Of a stretch of 64,000 nt of DNA, positions 19,393-29,562 are shown one piece after another. The position numbers and the translations under genes are program-made. Each line of letters opens with the position of its first letter. Position 1 is the first letter of the stretch. The stretch lies in NCBI GenBank assembly GCA_015233155.1, contig JADFYG010000033.1, positions 1,093 to 65,092 on the forward strand. Direction: 5' to 3'. The notes beneath the pieces are model-generated. The model was not told where the DNA came from, did not search any database, and saw only the letters and a list, made by a program, of their open reading frames with translations. The stretch comes from Candidatus Rifleibacteriota bacterium. GTDB lineage: Bacteria > Muiribacteriota > Ozemobacteria > Ozemobacterales > Ozemobacteraceae.

Positions 19393-19593
19393 GACAGATC
19401 CCCCTTTGATCTTTAATAACCTGTTCATCTGAGTTTGAATCATGCACCGCAGGAGCATGAAACGCCGGCCCCAAAAAACAAAATTCTATATGCCTATATC
19501 CGAATAAGATCCCCATTTTTCATGCGGTCAGTATATCAGCCATTCTGAAAAAATCAATCAACTTGAAGTGCTGCCGGCAATTCTCCGTGGATT

Positions 19594-20472
19594 TTACCAG
19601 GCGGCAAGTGCGAGAAGAATACCGATTCCGAGCCAGGAATTCCAGAGTCTGAAAAACCGTCTGCCATAATTATTCAGGCTGCTGATCGTGGTTGCAAGAA
19701 AGAACATGATTATTGCGAACTGAACCCACTGAATCCAAAATCGAATCAATTCCGGAATATTTCCGCCGGCCTGGATTGCCGCAAAAAAGCAGAAAAACAT
19801 GCTAACCAAAGTGGTCAGCACCACTCCAGACTTTCCAAGATATTTATACAAATTCGATTTCGCTGATATTTCATAATCTCCGGAATATGCAATTAATAGA
19901 AGCCCAAAATGGGCAATCTGCCAGAAATAGGCAAATCCGAGCCCTATCCAGAGAGAATAACTGAAAATTTCTCCACCACCTGCAATCCATCCCATAAGGG
20001 GCGGGAGACAACCGGCTATTGCACCGAAAAAAATGGCAAAAGGAGTTCTGGATTTTAGCGGAGTGTATCCAAAATTATAGATAAGCAAGCCGACAATACC
20101 AATTAAAGTAATCACGGCTGATTGGAAAACCATGAGCAATAAAAGCCCAAAGCAAATCATGGCCAAGGCCGAATGAAAAACAAAGGCCGGACTGACTTTC
20201 CTGGCCGGCAAGGGGCGATTTCTCGTTCTGGCCATTTCCTGATCGTCAGCGCGTTCCTGAAACTGATTCAAAGCCGAACAACCTGCAGCAAGAAAAAAAA
20301 CGCCGAGAAAAATGCTGAATTCAAGAGTCATATTGCCGGGATGGGGGATGATCCTGCTTCCTGCGGCAAGAAATCCAAGAAGAGCTGAAAGCGCGATGGG
20401 CAATGAAGAAGATATTTTAATAATTATGCCGAATACATAAACAAATTTCATTGCGCCTCTGTATAAATCCAC
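19594..20472 (-). CDS. ctaB: Protoheme IX farnesyltransferase (UbiA family)
   Basis: NQFQERADDQEMARTRNRPLPARKVSP prenyltransferase motif; in the cytochrome oxidase operon. Confidence 0.9.
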   Translation of the reverse strand: MDLYRGAMKFVYVFGIIIKISSSLPIALSALLGFLAAGSRIIPHPGNMTLEFSIFLGVFFLAAGCSALNQFQERADDQEMARTRNRPLPARKVSPAFVFHSALAMICFGLLLLMVFQSAVITLIGIVGLLIYNFGYTPLKSRTPFAIFFGAIAGCLPPLMGWIAGGGEIFSYSLWIGLGFAYFWQIAHFGLLLIAYSGDYEISAKSNLYKYLGKSGVVLTTLVSMFFCFFAAIQAGGNIPELIRFWIQWVQFAIIMFFLATTISSLNNYGRRFFRLWNSWLGIGILLALAAW

Positions 20473-20478
20473 GGGCCA

Positions 20479-21390
20479 TTAAGGCAGGCTTTTTAGACAG
20501 TTGATTATAGTATTCAGATCTTCAGGGGAAATATCCATTGGTGGCGGCATAAGATCAGGAAAGCCTTTTACGATTTCCGCCTTTGGATCGAGAATCGAGC
20601 GTCTCAAATACGCTTCATCAGCAGTGAGTGATTCTTCCTGGCCACCCTTGATCACAAATGTCTTGCGGCCAAAAATACCTTTGAACGTGGGCCCTGCCTT
20701 CACGCTTCCATCAAGAGAGTGACAGCCGAGACAACCCTTGTCAAAGAGAATCTTTTGCGGTCCGGTGGCGACCACGGCTCCGGGTGTGGTGAAATCATTT
20801 ACCCACTCATCGAATTCAGTCTGAGTGGCGACGACCACTTTCGCGGACATATCCGCATGTTTGAGGCCGCAATACTCCGCGCAAAAAACTGTAAATTCCC
20901 CGGTTTTCATGGGGAGAAACCATGTATATGTCTCTCTTCCCGGAAGAGCGTCCATCTTTATGCGATAGGCCGGCATATAAAAACTATGAATGACATCAAG
21001 GGATTGAAGAATTATCTTGATAGGTTTCCCCTGCGGAACCCACAGGGTGTCAGCTATTTTTCCGTTCGGATATTCAAAATTCCATGCCCACATCCTGGCA
21101 GTGGTCTTTATCGGATAAGCGCCAACAGGCACGGTGCGGGCGGCTTTGAAACCAGTCCAGCCGGAAACAAACATTCCCGATACCAAAATAACAGGGATTA
21201 TTGTCCAGACAAACTCAAGGAGCAGATTTCCTTCTATGGGGTCGGGGTCAGGATTTCGTGTATGGTGATACCTGAAAAGAAAATAAATGCTCAGCCCGCT
21301 GATTCCAAGCAGAATAAAAGCGGAGATGCTGAAAATAATCAAAAACGTATGGTCAATTTGTTCCATTGGATTGAGAATCTGTGGAATCAT
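20479..21390 (-). CDS. coxB: Cytochrome c oxidase subunit II with C-terminal cytochrome c domain (caa3 type)
   Basis: CuA motif CAEYCGLKHADM and heme motif CLGCH. Confidence 0.94.
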   Translation of the reverse strand: MIPQILNPMEQIDHTFLIIFSISAFILLGISGLSIYFLFRYHHTRNPDPDPIEGNLLLEFVWTIIPVILVSGMFVSGWTGFKAARTVPVGAYPIKTTARMWAWNFEYPNGKIADTLWVPQGKPIKIILQSLDVIHSFYMPAYRIKMDALPGRETYTWFLPMKTGEFTVFCAEYCGLKHADMSAKVVVATQTEFDEWVNDFTTPGAVVATGPQKILFDKGCLGCHSLDGSVKAGPTFKGIFGRKTFVIKGGQEESLTADEAYLRRSILDPKAEIVKGFPDLMPPPMDISPEDLNTIINCLKSLP

Positions 21391-21396
21391 CGTTTC

Positions 21397-21675
21397 TTAC
21401 CGGTACAAAACGTCAAAAAATGTTAAGCCAATGAAAATGGCCAGGACAATCAGTGCCACCAGAAAAGCATATTTTATAAAGGACTGTTCATCCTTGAGAT
21501 GCATGAAAAAAAGAAGGACCAGACTTCCTTTTATTGTCGCAATTGTCAATGCAATCCAGATAGCCGGGTGACCGAGCTGCAGCGTTGAGCAGAATACCGT
21601 CAGCGCGGTTAAACAAAGCAGAATGATCCAGATAAATACATACGACATATAAGACTTGTTCAAATTATCCGTCAT
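21397..21675 (-). CDS. Cytochrome c oxidase subunit IV (caa3/DUF4149-like small membrane subunit)
   Basis: Small three-TM protein, ATIKGSLVLLFFMHLKDE, within the cox operon. Confidence 0.85.
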   Translation of the reverse strand: MTDNLNKSYMSYVFIWIILLCLTALTVFCSTLQLGHPAIWIALTIATIKGSLVLLFFMHLKDEQSFIKYAFLVALIVLAIFIGLTFFDVLYR

Positions 21676-22265
21676 GGGACCACCAGATAAAACAGGGGAA
21701 ATATGTAAATCCAGATCAGATCAACCAGGTGCCAGTAAAGCCCGGAATTTTCAAGGCTCACGTAATCATTGGAACTTGTTTTTCCGGAGTATACAGACCA
21801 CGTAATAATGCCGAGAACGATCGCCCCGATGATGATATGAATTGCATGAAGGCCTGTAATAGTAAAGTAGAGATTGAAAAAAACTATTTCGCCTTTCGGC
21901 TTTGCAAGCAGTGTCGGAGTGTTAGGAAAAAGCCCGTGGTGGTATTTTTCCGACCATTCAACTGATTTTACCCCGAGGAATATCCCTGCACAGGCTATTG
22001 TGGCAAGCAAAAAGGCCACGGTGTGCCGAGGTTTGTTATTTCGGATTCCGGCAACCGCAAGAACGACAAACAGGCTCGAAGTCAACAGAACGACAGTATT
22101 CAAACTTCCCATGATCGTGGAAAGTTCTTTCGAGGCACGGGAGAATTCTGCCGGATACCTATTGGAATAGACGGCATAGAGAAGGAACAAACCGCCAAAA
22201 AGCATGAGTTCCGTAAAAAGAAACAACCACATTCCAAGTCTGGAACCGACAGAATCATTCTGCAT
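21672..22265 (-). CDS. coxC: Cytochrome c oxidase subunit III
   Basis: LFLFTELMLFGGLFLLYAVY...GLHAIHIIIGAIV...YWHLVDLIWIYIFPLFYL. Confidence 0.93.
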   Translation of the reverse strand: MQNDSVGSRLGMWLFLFTELMLFGGLFLLYAVYSNRYPAEFSRASKELSTIMGSLNTVVLLTSSLFVVLAVAGIRNNKPRHTVAFLLATIACAGIFLGVKSVEWSEKYHHGLFPNTPTLLAKPKGEIVFFNLYFTITGLHAIHIIIGAIVLGIITWSVYSGKTSSNDYVSLENSGLYWHLVDLIWIYIFPLFYLVVP

Positions 22266-23883
22266 GGGGTGCTTTTATATCCTTGAAATCATAAGGTGAG
22301 CGAGTGAGAACCGGCTCTCCCTCAAAATTTTCGGCCGGAGGCGGGGAAGAAACGGTCCACTCGAGAGTTGCTCCTCCCCATGGATTGTCTCCAGCCTTTT
22401 CACCGTAACGCATACCATAAAACAGATTGATGACCATCATTATGATACCAGCGGCTAGAATCCAGGAGCCCACAGTGGAAATCACCTGCAGGTTTTGAAA
22501 CTCGGGAAGATAATCATAATAACGGCGGGGCATTCCCTGCACGCCCATAATCAACATTGTAAAGTAAAGAAGATTGAACCCTATGAACTTCAAAAACAGT
22601 GCGGCCGTTGCCCATTCATAGTTGTAAAGTCTGCCAAACATCTTGGGAAGCCAGTAGTGCAGGGCGGCAAAAAAACCGAAAATTGCTCCCCCGAACACCA
22701 CATAATGAAAATGGCCGACAACGAAATATGTGTCGTGAACATGCATGTCAGTACCCGCTGAACCTAAAATCAATCCTTGAAGGCCACCCAAAGAAAAAAG
22801 AAAGATAAAAGCGAGCGCATAAAGTAGTGGCGGGCCTAAATAAATCGAACCTTTGTACAATGTGGCCGTCCAGTTGAAAACTTTTATTGCGCTCGGAATC
22901 GCCACGACGAAAGTCAGAAACGAAAATACCATGACCGCTGTATCGCTGATTCCAGCAACAAACATATGGTGCGCCCATACCATTGAGCCGGCAGTGGCGA
23001 TCACAAAACCGCTGAAGACAATGGCGCGGTATCCGAAGGCGGGTTTTCTGGCAAAAACCGGAACGATCTCAGAGATTACGCCCATCGCGGGAAGAATCAT
23101 GATATAAACAGCCGGATGTGAATAGATCCAAAAAAGATGCTGGTACAACAGCGGATCGCCGCCCTTGGTCGGATCGAAAAGGCCTAAACCGATCACTCGC
23201 TCAAGGATGATCAAAAGCAGGGTAATAGCAAGAATCGGAGTCACTAAAACCTGAATCCAGGCAGTGAAATAGAGAGACCAGGTAAAAAGCGGCAGCTTCA
23301 TCCACGGCGTTGTTGACGGCTTCAGACGATGTACTGTTGTAATGAAATTCAGTCCGGTCAGAATTCCGGAGAAACCGAGTATGAAAACTCCGAATACCGA
23401 AAGGGTGGTGTTGGATTTCGTCATTGTGCTGAACGGGACGTAGAAGGTCCAGCCTGTATCCGGAGGGCCACCACCAGTGAAAAGGGATATGACGGCTACT
23501 CCGGCCCCGAACATGTAAAGCCACCATGAAAGAAGGTTCAGGCGTGGGAAAAAGACGTCTTTCGCTCCAAGTTGGATAGGCAATATCATATTTCCGAATA
23601 CCGCCGGAATGCTTGGAATGACGACAAGGAAAATCATTATGACCCCATGCACGGTGAATAAGGCATTATATGTTTGAGGCCCCATGATGATTCCGCCGGG
23701 AGCAATGAGTTCGAGGCGCATCAGAAGACCAAGACATAGCCCAACCAGGAAAAAAGTGGAGATGGCAACCAAATACAGGATGCCTATTCGTTTATGATCG
23801 GTGGAAAAAATCCATGACCCCAACCAGGAACGGTCAGGCTGCGGTGCCAAAAAGTTCAGATGATGATTTGATTCCATGGTCAT
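22255..23883 (-). CDS. coxA: Cytochrome c oxidase subunit I
   Basis: HHMFVAGI, HDTYFVVGHFHYV, WIYSHPAVYIMILPAMGVISE heme-copper motifs. Confidence 0.96.
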   Translation of the reverse strand: MTMESNHHLNFLAPQPDRSWLGSWIFSTDHKRIGILYLVAISTFFLVGLCLGLLMRLELIAPGGIIMGPQTYNALFTVHGVIMIFLVVIPSIPAVFGNMILPIQLGAKDVFFPRLNLLSWWLYMFGAGVAVISLFTGGGPPDTGWTFYVPFSTMTKSNTTLSVFGVFILGFSGILTGLNFITTVHRLKPSTTPWMKLPLFTWSLYFTAWIQVLVTPILAITLLLIILERVIGLGLFDPTKGGDPLLYQHLFWIYSHPAVYIMILPAMGVISEIVPVFARKPAFGYRAIVFSGFVIATAGSMVWAHHMFVAGISDTAVMVFSFLTFVVAIPSAIKVFNWTATLYKGSIYLGPPLLYALAFIFLFSLGGLQGLILGSAGTDMHVHDTYFVVGHFHYVVFGGAIFGFFAALHYWLPKMFGRLYNYEWATAALFLKFIGFNLLYFTMLIMGVQGMPRRYYDYLPEFQNLQVISTVGSWILAAGIIMMVINLFYGMRYGEKAGDNPWGGATLEWTVSSPPPAENFEGEPVLTRSPYDFKDIKAPHAE

Positions 23884-24767
23884 TTCTTCTCTTCCCGTTT
23901 CCCGGACTTAAACAGGAAAAATAAAAGCGTAACCACAAGAAGCAGGATAGCCAGCCCGGAGATTCGCATAATGTTTAATACGTACTTCTTTCCCGCCGAA
24001 TCATACGAGAAACAAAAAGTAACTACGGATTTTATGGAAAATCCCACTCTGTTTTCAGCGGCTTCCGTTAATGCCAGAGTAACATTCAGAGGCAGGAATT
24101 GTGTTCCGTGCAGATACCGGACAATTTTGCCCTCGGAAGAAACGAATATCAAAGCAGCCGGATGCACAATCGAACCGTCTACCCGCGTAAAGTAAAATCC
24201 GGCGGCCTCAGTGACTGCCTTAATATTCTCTTTTGAGCCAAAAAGGAATTTCCAGGCGGAATCCGGAAATTTTCCGCCAACAAGATTATTGAAAAATTCA
24301 TTCTTCTTTTTGCCGGCTGTGGTGGCATCATCTAACTCGTCAATGCTTATGGAAAGAACATTGTAATCCTGACCGGGTTTCAATGTGATTTTATTTATCG
24401 CCTCGGCAATGCTTCCTTGTACAAGGTTGCAGACTACGGGGCATCGATAAAAAACGAATGCTATGATCGTAGGCTTGGTGATTCGTTCTCTTAAAGTCTT
24501 TGTAGCGCCGGTTTCATCCGTAAATGAAAGATCCAGGGGAAGAATAGCTCCAAGTTTTTCATCAACTCCAGGCTGAACCGCTTTTTCGTTTACGGACGAA
24601 ACCAGTTTCGCCGTCTCCGTGGCTGTGCGGCAACACGCCGGAAGAGATGCAATCTCAGAACCCGGAGTTTGTCCTTCCACAGCACCTTGCCCGATATTTG
24701 CCATGATGAAAAGACAAATAAAAGCATTTCTTAATAATTTGAGGGACTTGCAATATTCACGAAACAT
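23880..24767 (-). CDS. SCO1/SenC copper chaperone family protein
   Basis: FYRCPVVCNLVQGS (CxxxC), C-terminal TM. Start at 24767 preferred because the longer ORF reads through a palindromic repeat. Confidence 0.88.
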   Translation of the reverse strand: MFREYCKSLKLLRNAFICLFIMANIGQGAVEGQTPGSEIASLPACCRTATETAKLVSSVNEKAVQPGVDEKLGAILPLDLSFTDETGATKTLRERITKPTIIAFVFYRCPVVCNLVQGSIAEAINKITLKPGQDYNVLSISIDELDDATTAGKKKNEFFNNLVGGKFPDSAWKFLFGSKENIKAVTEAAGFYFTRVDGSIVHPAALIFVSSEGKIVRYLHGTQFLPLNVTLALTEAAENRVGFSIKSVVTFCFSYDSAGKKYVLNIMRISGLAILLLVVTLLFFLFKSGKREEKK

Positions 24768-24773
24768 CACGCA

Positions 24774-24797
24774 AGGGCGGGTTTGAAACCCGCCCGT
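24774..24797. repeat. Palindromic intergenic repeat (agggcgggtttgaaacccgcccgt)
   Basis: Near-perfect inverted repeat, related to the element at 11535. Confidence 0.7.
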
Positions 24798-24883
24798 ACA
24801 AATGGAGGATGCGTATTCTCTCATGATTGCCATATAATTTTGCAAGTTGCTCAATTTAATAGTCATTATTCGCATCATTGATA

Positions 24884-25705
24884 CTATTGTGACTTGTTTT
24901 CAGGATCATCAAAACTTTTCCTGAAAAAGTGCAGAATCAAAGCCAATGCAAATATTATGCTGATGGCCAAAACTCCAATTTTCTCTCGTGATGACTTTTC
25001 TCTGTCTATCAGGAGATGGCTGGCTTCAGCCTTATCAAGACCGGGTTTAATTTTGGCAATCGATTCCTTGACTTTGACTATGTTCACTTCATGTATTACT
25101 GAGTGCAAGTCGTTTCTGGATGAAAAAATCCCCTTTTCAACTCCCTCAACATCGAAACCCTCCATTTTCAAAACGCTGTTTTTTTTCTGTAGAGTATCAA
25201 TGAGGTCCTCGGTTTCCTTGAAAGCATTCTTCAATATCCTGGAGCCCTCATAAGAGTGGCATTTTGAACAAAGCTGTTCATTTATTATTTCGATAGACGC
25301 CTTCTTGGCGGCATGACTCCCGTGGCAATCAATGCAGACAGGACCACTGGCCAAATCGGCTTTCCCATGGGCGCTGGCAAGATAATTCTCAAGAACTCCA
25401 ACGTGGCACTTGCCGCAAAATTTCGGAATATCAGCCCGCTTGGGAGCCCCCAGAAAGCCACGGGAGGGACTCATTGCATTTACGGCATCACTTGGGTCGC
25501 CACCATGGCAAGAATTACAAAATACTCCATTTTCGGCATGAATACTTGTCTTCCATAAATTGACAGGCGCAAGTGCCCGCCCCGTTTGTGTGCTGTGGCA
25601 ATCGATACACACAATTGCACAAATGGAATCAGTAAAAAATACGGTCATGAAAAGAACGGCCAGAATCAGATGTATCAGACGCCTGCTTCTTTGGTATTTT
25701 TTCAC
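24884..25705 (-). CDS. Membrane-anchored multiheme cytochrome c (five CxxCH)
   Basis: CIDCH, CNSCH, CGKCH, CIDCH, CSKCH; N-terminal signal and C-terminal TM; GTG start at 25705 overlaps the cyt b stop (GTGA). Confidence 0.9.
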   Translation of the reverse strand: MKKYQRSRRLIHLILAVLFMTVFFTDSICAIVCIDCHSTQTGRALAPVNLWKTSIHAENGVFCNSCHGGDPSDAVNAMSPSRGFLGAPKRADIPKFCGKCHVGVLENYLASAHGKADLASGPVCIDCHGSHAAKKASIEIINEQLCSKCHSYEGSRILKNAFKETEDLIDTLQKKNSVLKMEGFDVEGVEKGIFSSRNDLHSVIHEVNIVKVKESIAKIKPGLDKAEASHLLIDREKSSREKIGVLAISIIFALALILHFFRKSFDDPENKSQ

Positions 25706-26802
25706 GAAAAGTGTCCCCAAATCATCAGACCAATGAACGTGAAAATACCAAGCATGACGCAGGTCAGAAAAAGCGGCCGTTTCAGGAAGTTGCGCTTGGG
25801 CCATATGTCGATGAATGGAAGGGCGGCAAGAAAAGTCATGGCAATTCCCTGTACAATAAGCCCAATAAACTCGTTGGGGAAAATCTTCAATACCTGATAA
25901 TTTGGAAGAAAATACCATTCAGGCTTGATATGAGCAGGAGTTTCAAATGGATTGGCAGGAAAGAAAGCCTCTGCCGGAAAAAAAATATTCGGGACAAAGA
26001 AGACGATGGCGAAGAAGAAAATGGCATAAATACAATTGGCTACAAGATCCTGCACTAAAAAGTGAGGGAAGAATGGTATTCCGTCTGGATGTTTTTCATA
26101 CTCATACTGTTCACCTTTCCAATGCTCAACAGGACCGTCATACGATGGCGGGGTGGAAACTCCTGTGCGCTGAAGAAGAAACAGATGTATCCCAATCAAG
26201 CCGGCAATTCCTGCCGGCAATACAATGACATGAAGAACAAAAAAACGGCCCAAAGTGGGAGCCCCAACCAATTTTCCTCCGCGAACAAATTCGAGGATAT
26301 ACTCACCGATAAATGGAACGCTGCCGGCTCCACTCGTGGCAACAGTTGTTGCCCAAAATGAAAGCTGGCTCCATGGCAAAAGATAGCCGGTCAGGCAGAT
26401 TCCAAAAACCATGTTCAGCAGGCCAAACCCGGAAAGCCAGTTGAACTCCCTGGGAGCCTTGTAGCTTCCCATGAAAATAACTGAAATCATGTGAATCAAA
26501 AGGAAAAGAACCATCATGTTGGCACCCACCGCATGGCATGTGCGTATCAGCCATCCAAAGGGGACCTGGTTCATAATGAAGGTAATGCTCTTGAATGCCG
26601 TTTCTATGCTCGGTGAGTAATAAACCAGCAGAAGGATTCCCGTTAAAACCTGAACCCCAAAGATAAGCAACAGGATGCTTCCCATGGAGTACCAGATGTT
26701 GATGTTGCGAGGCAAAAGATAGCCGGTGAGATACTTCGCCGTAAGATCATTCAGACCGATTCGGCGGTCGATCCAATCATAGATGAATGTGACTGGATTC
26801 AT
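25702..26802 (-). CDS. Cytochrome b (bc1/b6f-type, full-length)
   Basis: RTCHAVGANMMVLFLLIHM, GYLLPWSQLSFWATTV, VLPAGIAGLIGIHLFLLQRTGVS, ETPAHIKPEWYFLPNYQVLK. Confidence 0.95.
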   Translation of the reverse strand: MNPVTFIYDWIDRRIGLNDLTAKYLTGYLLPRNINIWYSMGSILLLIFGVQVLTGILLLVYYSPSIETAFKSITFIMNQVPFGWLIRTCHAVGANMMVLFLLIHMISVIFMGSYKAPREFNWLSGFGLLNMVFGICLTGYLLPWSQLSFWATTVATSGAGSVPFIGEYILEFVRGGKLVGAPTLGRFFVLHVIVLPAGIAGLIGIHLFLLQRTGVSTPPSYDGPVEHWKGEQYEYEKHPDGIPFFPHFLVQDLVANCIYAIFFFAIVFFVPNIFFPAEAFFPANPFETPAHIKPEWYFLPNYQVLKIFPNEFIGLIVQGIAMTFLAALPFIDIWPKRNFLKRPLFLTCVMLGIFTFIGLMIWGHFS

Positions 26803-26805
26803 ATG

Positions 26806-27216
26806 CTATCCGACATTGACGGATCCATCTTTAACAACGAATGGAAGTTGTTCGAGCGGCTTCGGGGGAGGCCCGCCAAGAACCGTTCCGTCCGGGGAAA
26901 ATCTTCCTCCGTGGCAAGGACAAAGGAATTCCTCCTTTTCTTTTTCCCACTTCACGATACAGCCCAGGTGAGTACAAACCGCTGAAAGCAGGCTCAGATT
27001 ACCGTTTTTACGCTTGATGAGTACGGCCGCTCTTCCCTGAAACTCAAAAAATTTAGCTTCACCTTCGGGAAGGTTTTCCAAAGAAATGGCAACCTTTGCT
27101 CCGTGGCTATCAACAGAAAGAGGAGACAAAAAACGAAAAATAGGATAAACGGTTCCTGCTCCTATTAGGGTAAGCAGCCCGCCAGAACAAACCCCCAAAA
27201 AATCCCTGCGTCTCAT
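26806..27216 (-). CDS. Rieske 2Fe-2S protein
   Basis: CTHLGCIVKW...FLCPCHGGRFSPDG, N-terminal TAT/TM-like MRRRDFLGV. Confidence 0.95.
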   Translation of the reverse strand: MRRRDFLGVCSGGLLTLIGAGTVYPIFRFLSPLSVDSHGAKVAISLENLPEGEAKFFEFQGRAAVLIKRKNGNLSLLSAVCTHLGCIVKWEKEKEEFLCPCHGGRFSPDGTVLGGPPPKPLEQLPFVVKDGSVNVG

Positions 27217-27449
27217 AGACCTAATTTTATCACAAATGAAGTTACGAAGTAATACTTTCGGTCAATAATAGTTGCTTTTAACCACTTTTTTGAGCTGAAC
27301 AATGGATATTCACGTTTCTATTTATGGGTAAGAATGAGTCATCCAGAAAAAGAAGGAGCTTTTTTGATGAGTGAAATTTTTTGATTATGCCAACATATTC
27401 CCGGGGTACAAAATCCGATCATTGCGACAAAACAACGAAGAGGTGATTC

Positions 27450-27650
27450 ATGAACAAATTCGTCTTGAGTATGCTTGTTTTGAGTATGATGTCCCTGGTT
27501 GGCTGTGGCTCAACGCCACTGCCCACTCCGAGCCTCGCGACCCTCGCCTCTGCCACTTCCACGTTAGCGAAGGAGCCGGCTGCTTTCGCGGCTGCAGCCT
27601 CCACGGTAGCCGGCATCGGATCTGGCACGGCAACGAGTACCCCGAAGTAG
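27450..27650 (+). CDS. Small putative lipoprotein
   Basis: MNKFVLSMLVLSMMSLVGCGS lipobox (LVGC), then low-complexity Ala/Thr/Ser tail; GAGGTG ribosome-binding site. Confidence 0.65.
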   Translation: MNKFVLSMLVLSMMSLVGCGSTPLPTPSLATLASATSTLAKEPAAFAAAASTVAGIGSGTATSTPK

Positions 27651-27817
27651 CTCTCCGGCTGGGAAATACCTAAAAGAGCTGTTCCGTCGATAAGCCTTCG
27701 CCATTAGGGGGGGGAACTGTTTGTCCGATTCTCAAGAACCACGAAAGTCTCGCCCCGCCACAAATCCGCTGGTCGATATTTAAATATACTGTCCCCAAAA
27801 CTTCAGAACTCATGGAG

Positions 27818-28477
27818 TTAGGCAGCCCACGTCGGGAGCCCCTCGGCCTCGTCAGCAATAACGCCGCATCGACGAATGTCGCCCATTTTCGCCTTCCAGA
27901 TCTTCTCCGCAAACCATTCGCGCGCCCGGGAGATATTCGGTTCGATCCGCCAACTCACGCGACAGATTACCGCGTTCACAACTATGTGTTCACGAGATGG
28001 GTCGTCGGCGCGCCGGTATTCTATCCGCGCGGTCGATACCGCTGCCAGGGTTGTCTGGGCGAACTCGACGGCATTGGCGTGCGTTTGGCCCCGGAGAGTG
28101 ACCAGGAATTCGTCACCACCAATCCTGAACGCGGGAAGATCCAACGTCGCAGCTCGCTCTTGAATTATGCGCCCCACGCGAATGATGGCTTCGTCCGACG
28201 CGCGGAAACCACACATATCCGTGAGTCGAACAAGGGCATCAATGTCGAAGAAAACCGCAATTGGCGAGGCTGACACGGAGAGCTGTCGCGCCAACTCCAA
28301 GTGCGTCGGAAGTCCTGTAAGCCCGTCGATGAACAATGTATCCTTGTTGACCGCTCCAACCGTTCTGCCGCCATCTTGCATCCGATTTTGATTGTCCTCG
28401 ATCGCGGAATTGTCCGATTGTCCTTTTGTCTGATTTTTTACACCCTCAATATACCAGCCCCGCTGCGCTCTCTGCAA
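27818..28477 (-). CDS. GGDEF-domain protein (putative diguanylate cyclase)
   Basis: DGLTGLPTHLELA...VFFDIDALVRLTD...FRIGGDEFLVTL. Confidence 0.85.
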   Translation of the reverse strand: MQRAQRGWYIEGVKNQTKGQSDNSAIEDNQNRMQDGGRTVGAVNKDTLFIDGLTGLPTHLELARQLSVSASPIAVFFDIDALVRLTDMCGFRASDEAIIRVGRIIQERAATLDLPAFRIGGDEFLVTLRGQTHANAVEFAQTTLAAVSTARIEYRRADDPSREHIVVNAVICRVSWRIEPNISRAREWFAEKIWKAKMGDIRRCGVIADEAEGLPTWAA

Positions 28478-28678
28478 TCCCCGTTTACTCCAGGAGTTTT
28501 GCCTTTTGGAACCTTAAAATCAGGGAAGCTTCCTCATGTGCTCCATGCGCGGAACCATTTTGTCAAAGCTCATCGGTCGCCCCTTACTTTAAGGAGCCGA
28601 AACGTGAGTCCCGGCTCCGGAAGACCGGGGCAAGCTCGATAACGGCTTCGTGCAGCGAGAGATCCAGGGGATTGATGT

Positions 28679-29485
28679 TCAATCAGCGTGGTGGCCGTCA
28701 AACAGAACGCTCCGGACAAGGGGGGCCGAAACTGTGAGGAAAGGACGGCGCGAAGGATTTAAACTCTTCAACAACGCCGACCGTGGATGGTTTCCCAGTC
28801 GGAATTTGGAATCCGGAGAGCACAGCGAAACACCTGCCTCGCCCTCCGTTCGAACCATGGTGCGAAGAATTCGGCCTTCGTGCCAGGTATATGTAGGATA
28901 TGGATTTGCATCTACCCGCGGAGGAAGAATTTTTACCCGAAGCGAGAGAACTTCCTGCTCTTGTTCACTGACGCTGCAAATCACCCACCCGTCAAGTTTT
29001 CGGAAAGTAATGGTGGCCTGACACTTAGGGTAACCCCACACTTCCCGGCCAAACGCTTCGGCCTGGAGAGTAGTAACCGGGAGATACTGAACGAACCACC
29101 CAAAATCAGAAAACTTGCCCGGAAACAGAACAGGCAGGAGCGGCAGATTGATACGAGGGCGCAATCTTACTGGAAACATTACGCCAAACTCCTGGTACCG
29201 GGGCAGGCCTTCAACCTCTTGATAATCCATGGCTGCCATACCGACCAAGGTTCTGCCTGATATCGCTGGAACTGGTACAAGGAGCGGGCTGGGCAGCAGT
29301 TGTTTCACTGAGGCCGAGTCCACGGTGAAACAGGCGAAGATTGAACTCCAACGTCTGAAAAAGACCGGTACCTTCACGAGAAGGTCGTTGTTCAGGCGTC
29401 GCTCAGTGACTTCGATACCGGAAAAAAAACGTTTTCCGCCTGTGGCGAACGCCTTCGCAGCTTCCGGTGCGAGATTCCAGTCCAT
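28679..29485 (-). CDS. Acetoacetate decarboxylase family protein
   Basis: YLPVTTLQAEAFGREVWGYPKCQATI and preceding ADC-like region. Confidence 0.75.
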   Translation of the reverse strand: MDWNLAPEAAKAFATGGKRFFSGIEVTERRLNNDLLVKVPVFFRRWSSIFACFTVDSASVKQLLPSPLLVPVPAISGRTLVGMAAMDYQEVEGLPRYQEFGVMFPVRLRPRINLPLLPVLFPGKFSDFGWFVQYLPVTTLQAEAFGREVWGYPKCQATITFRKLDGWVICSVSEQEQEVLSLRVKILPPRVDANPYPTYTWHEGRILRTMVRTEGEAGVSLCSPDSKFRLGNHPRSALLKSLNPSRRPFLTVSAPLVRSVLFDGHHAD

Positions 29486-29562
29486 AATTTACCTCATCAA
29501 CTATTTTTTCTGTTCAGACATGCCTCTTCAGTTCATCAGTAACATTTATAAGCATGATGTCA

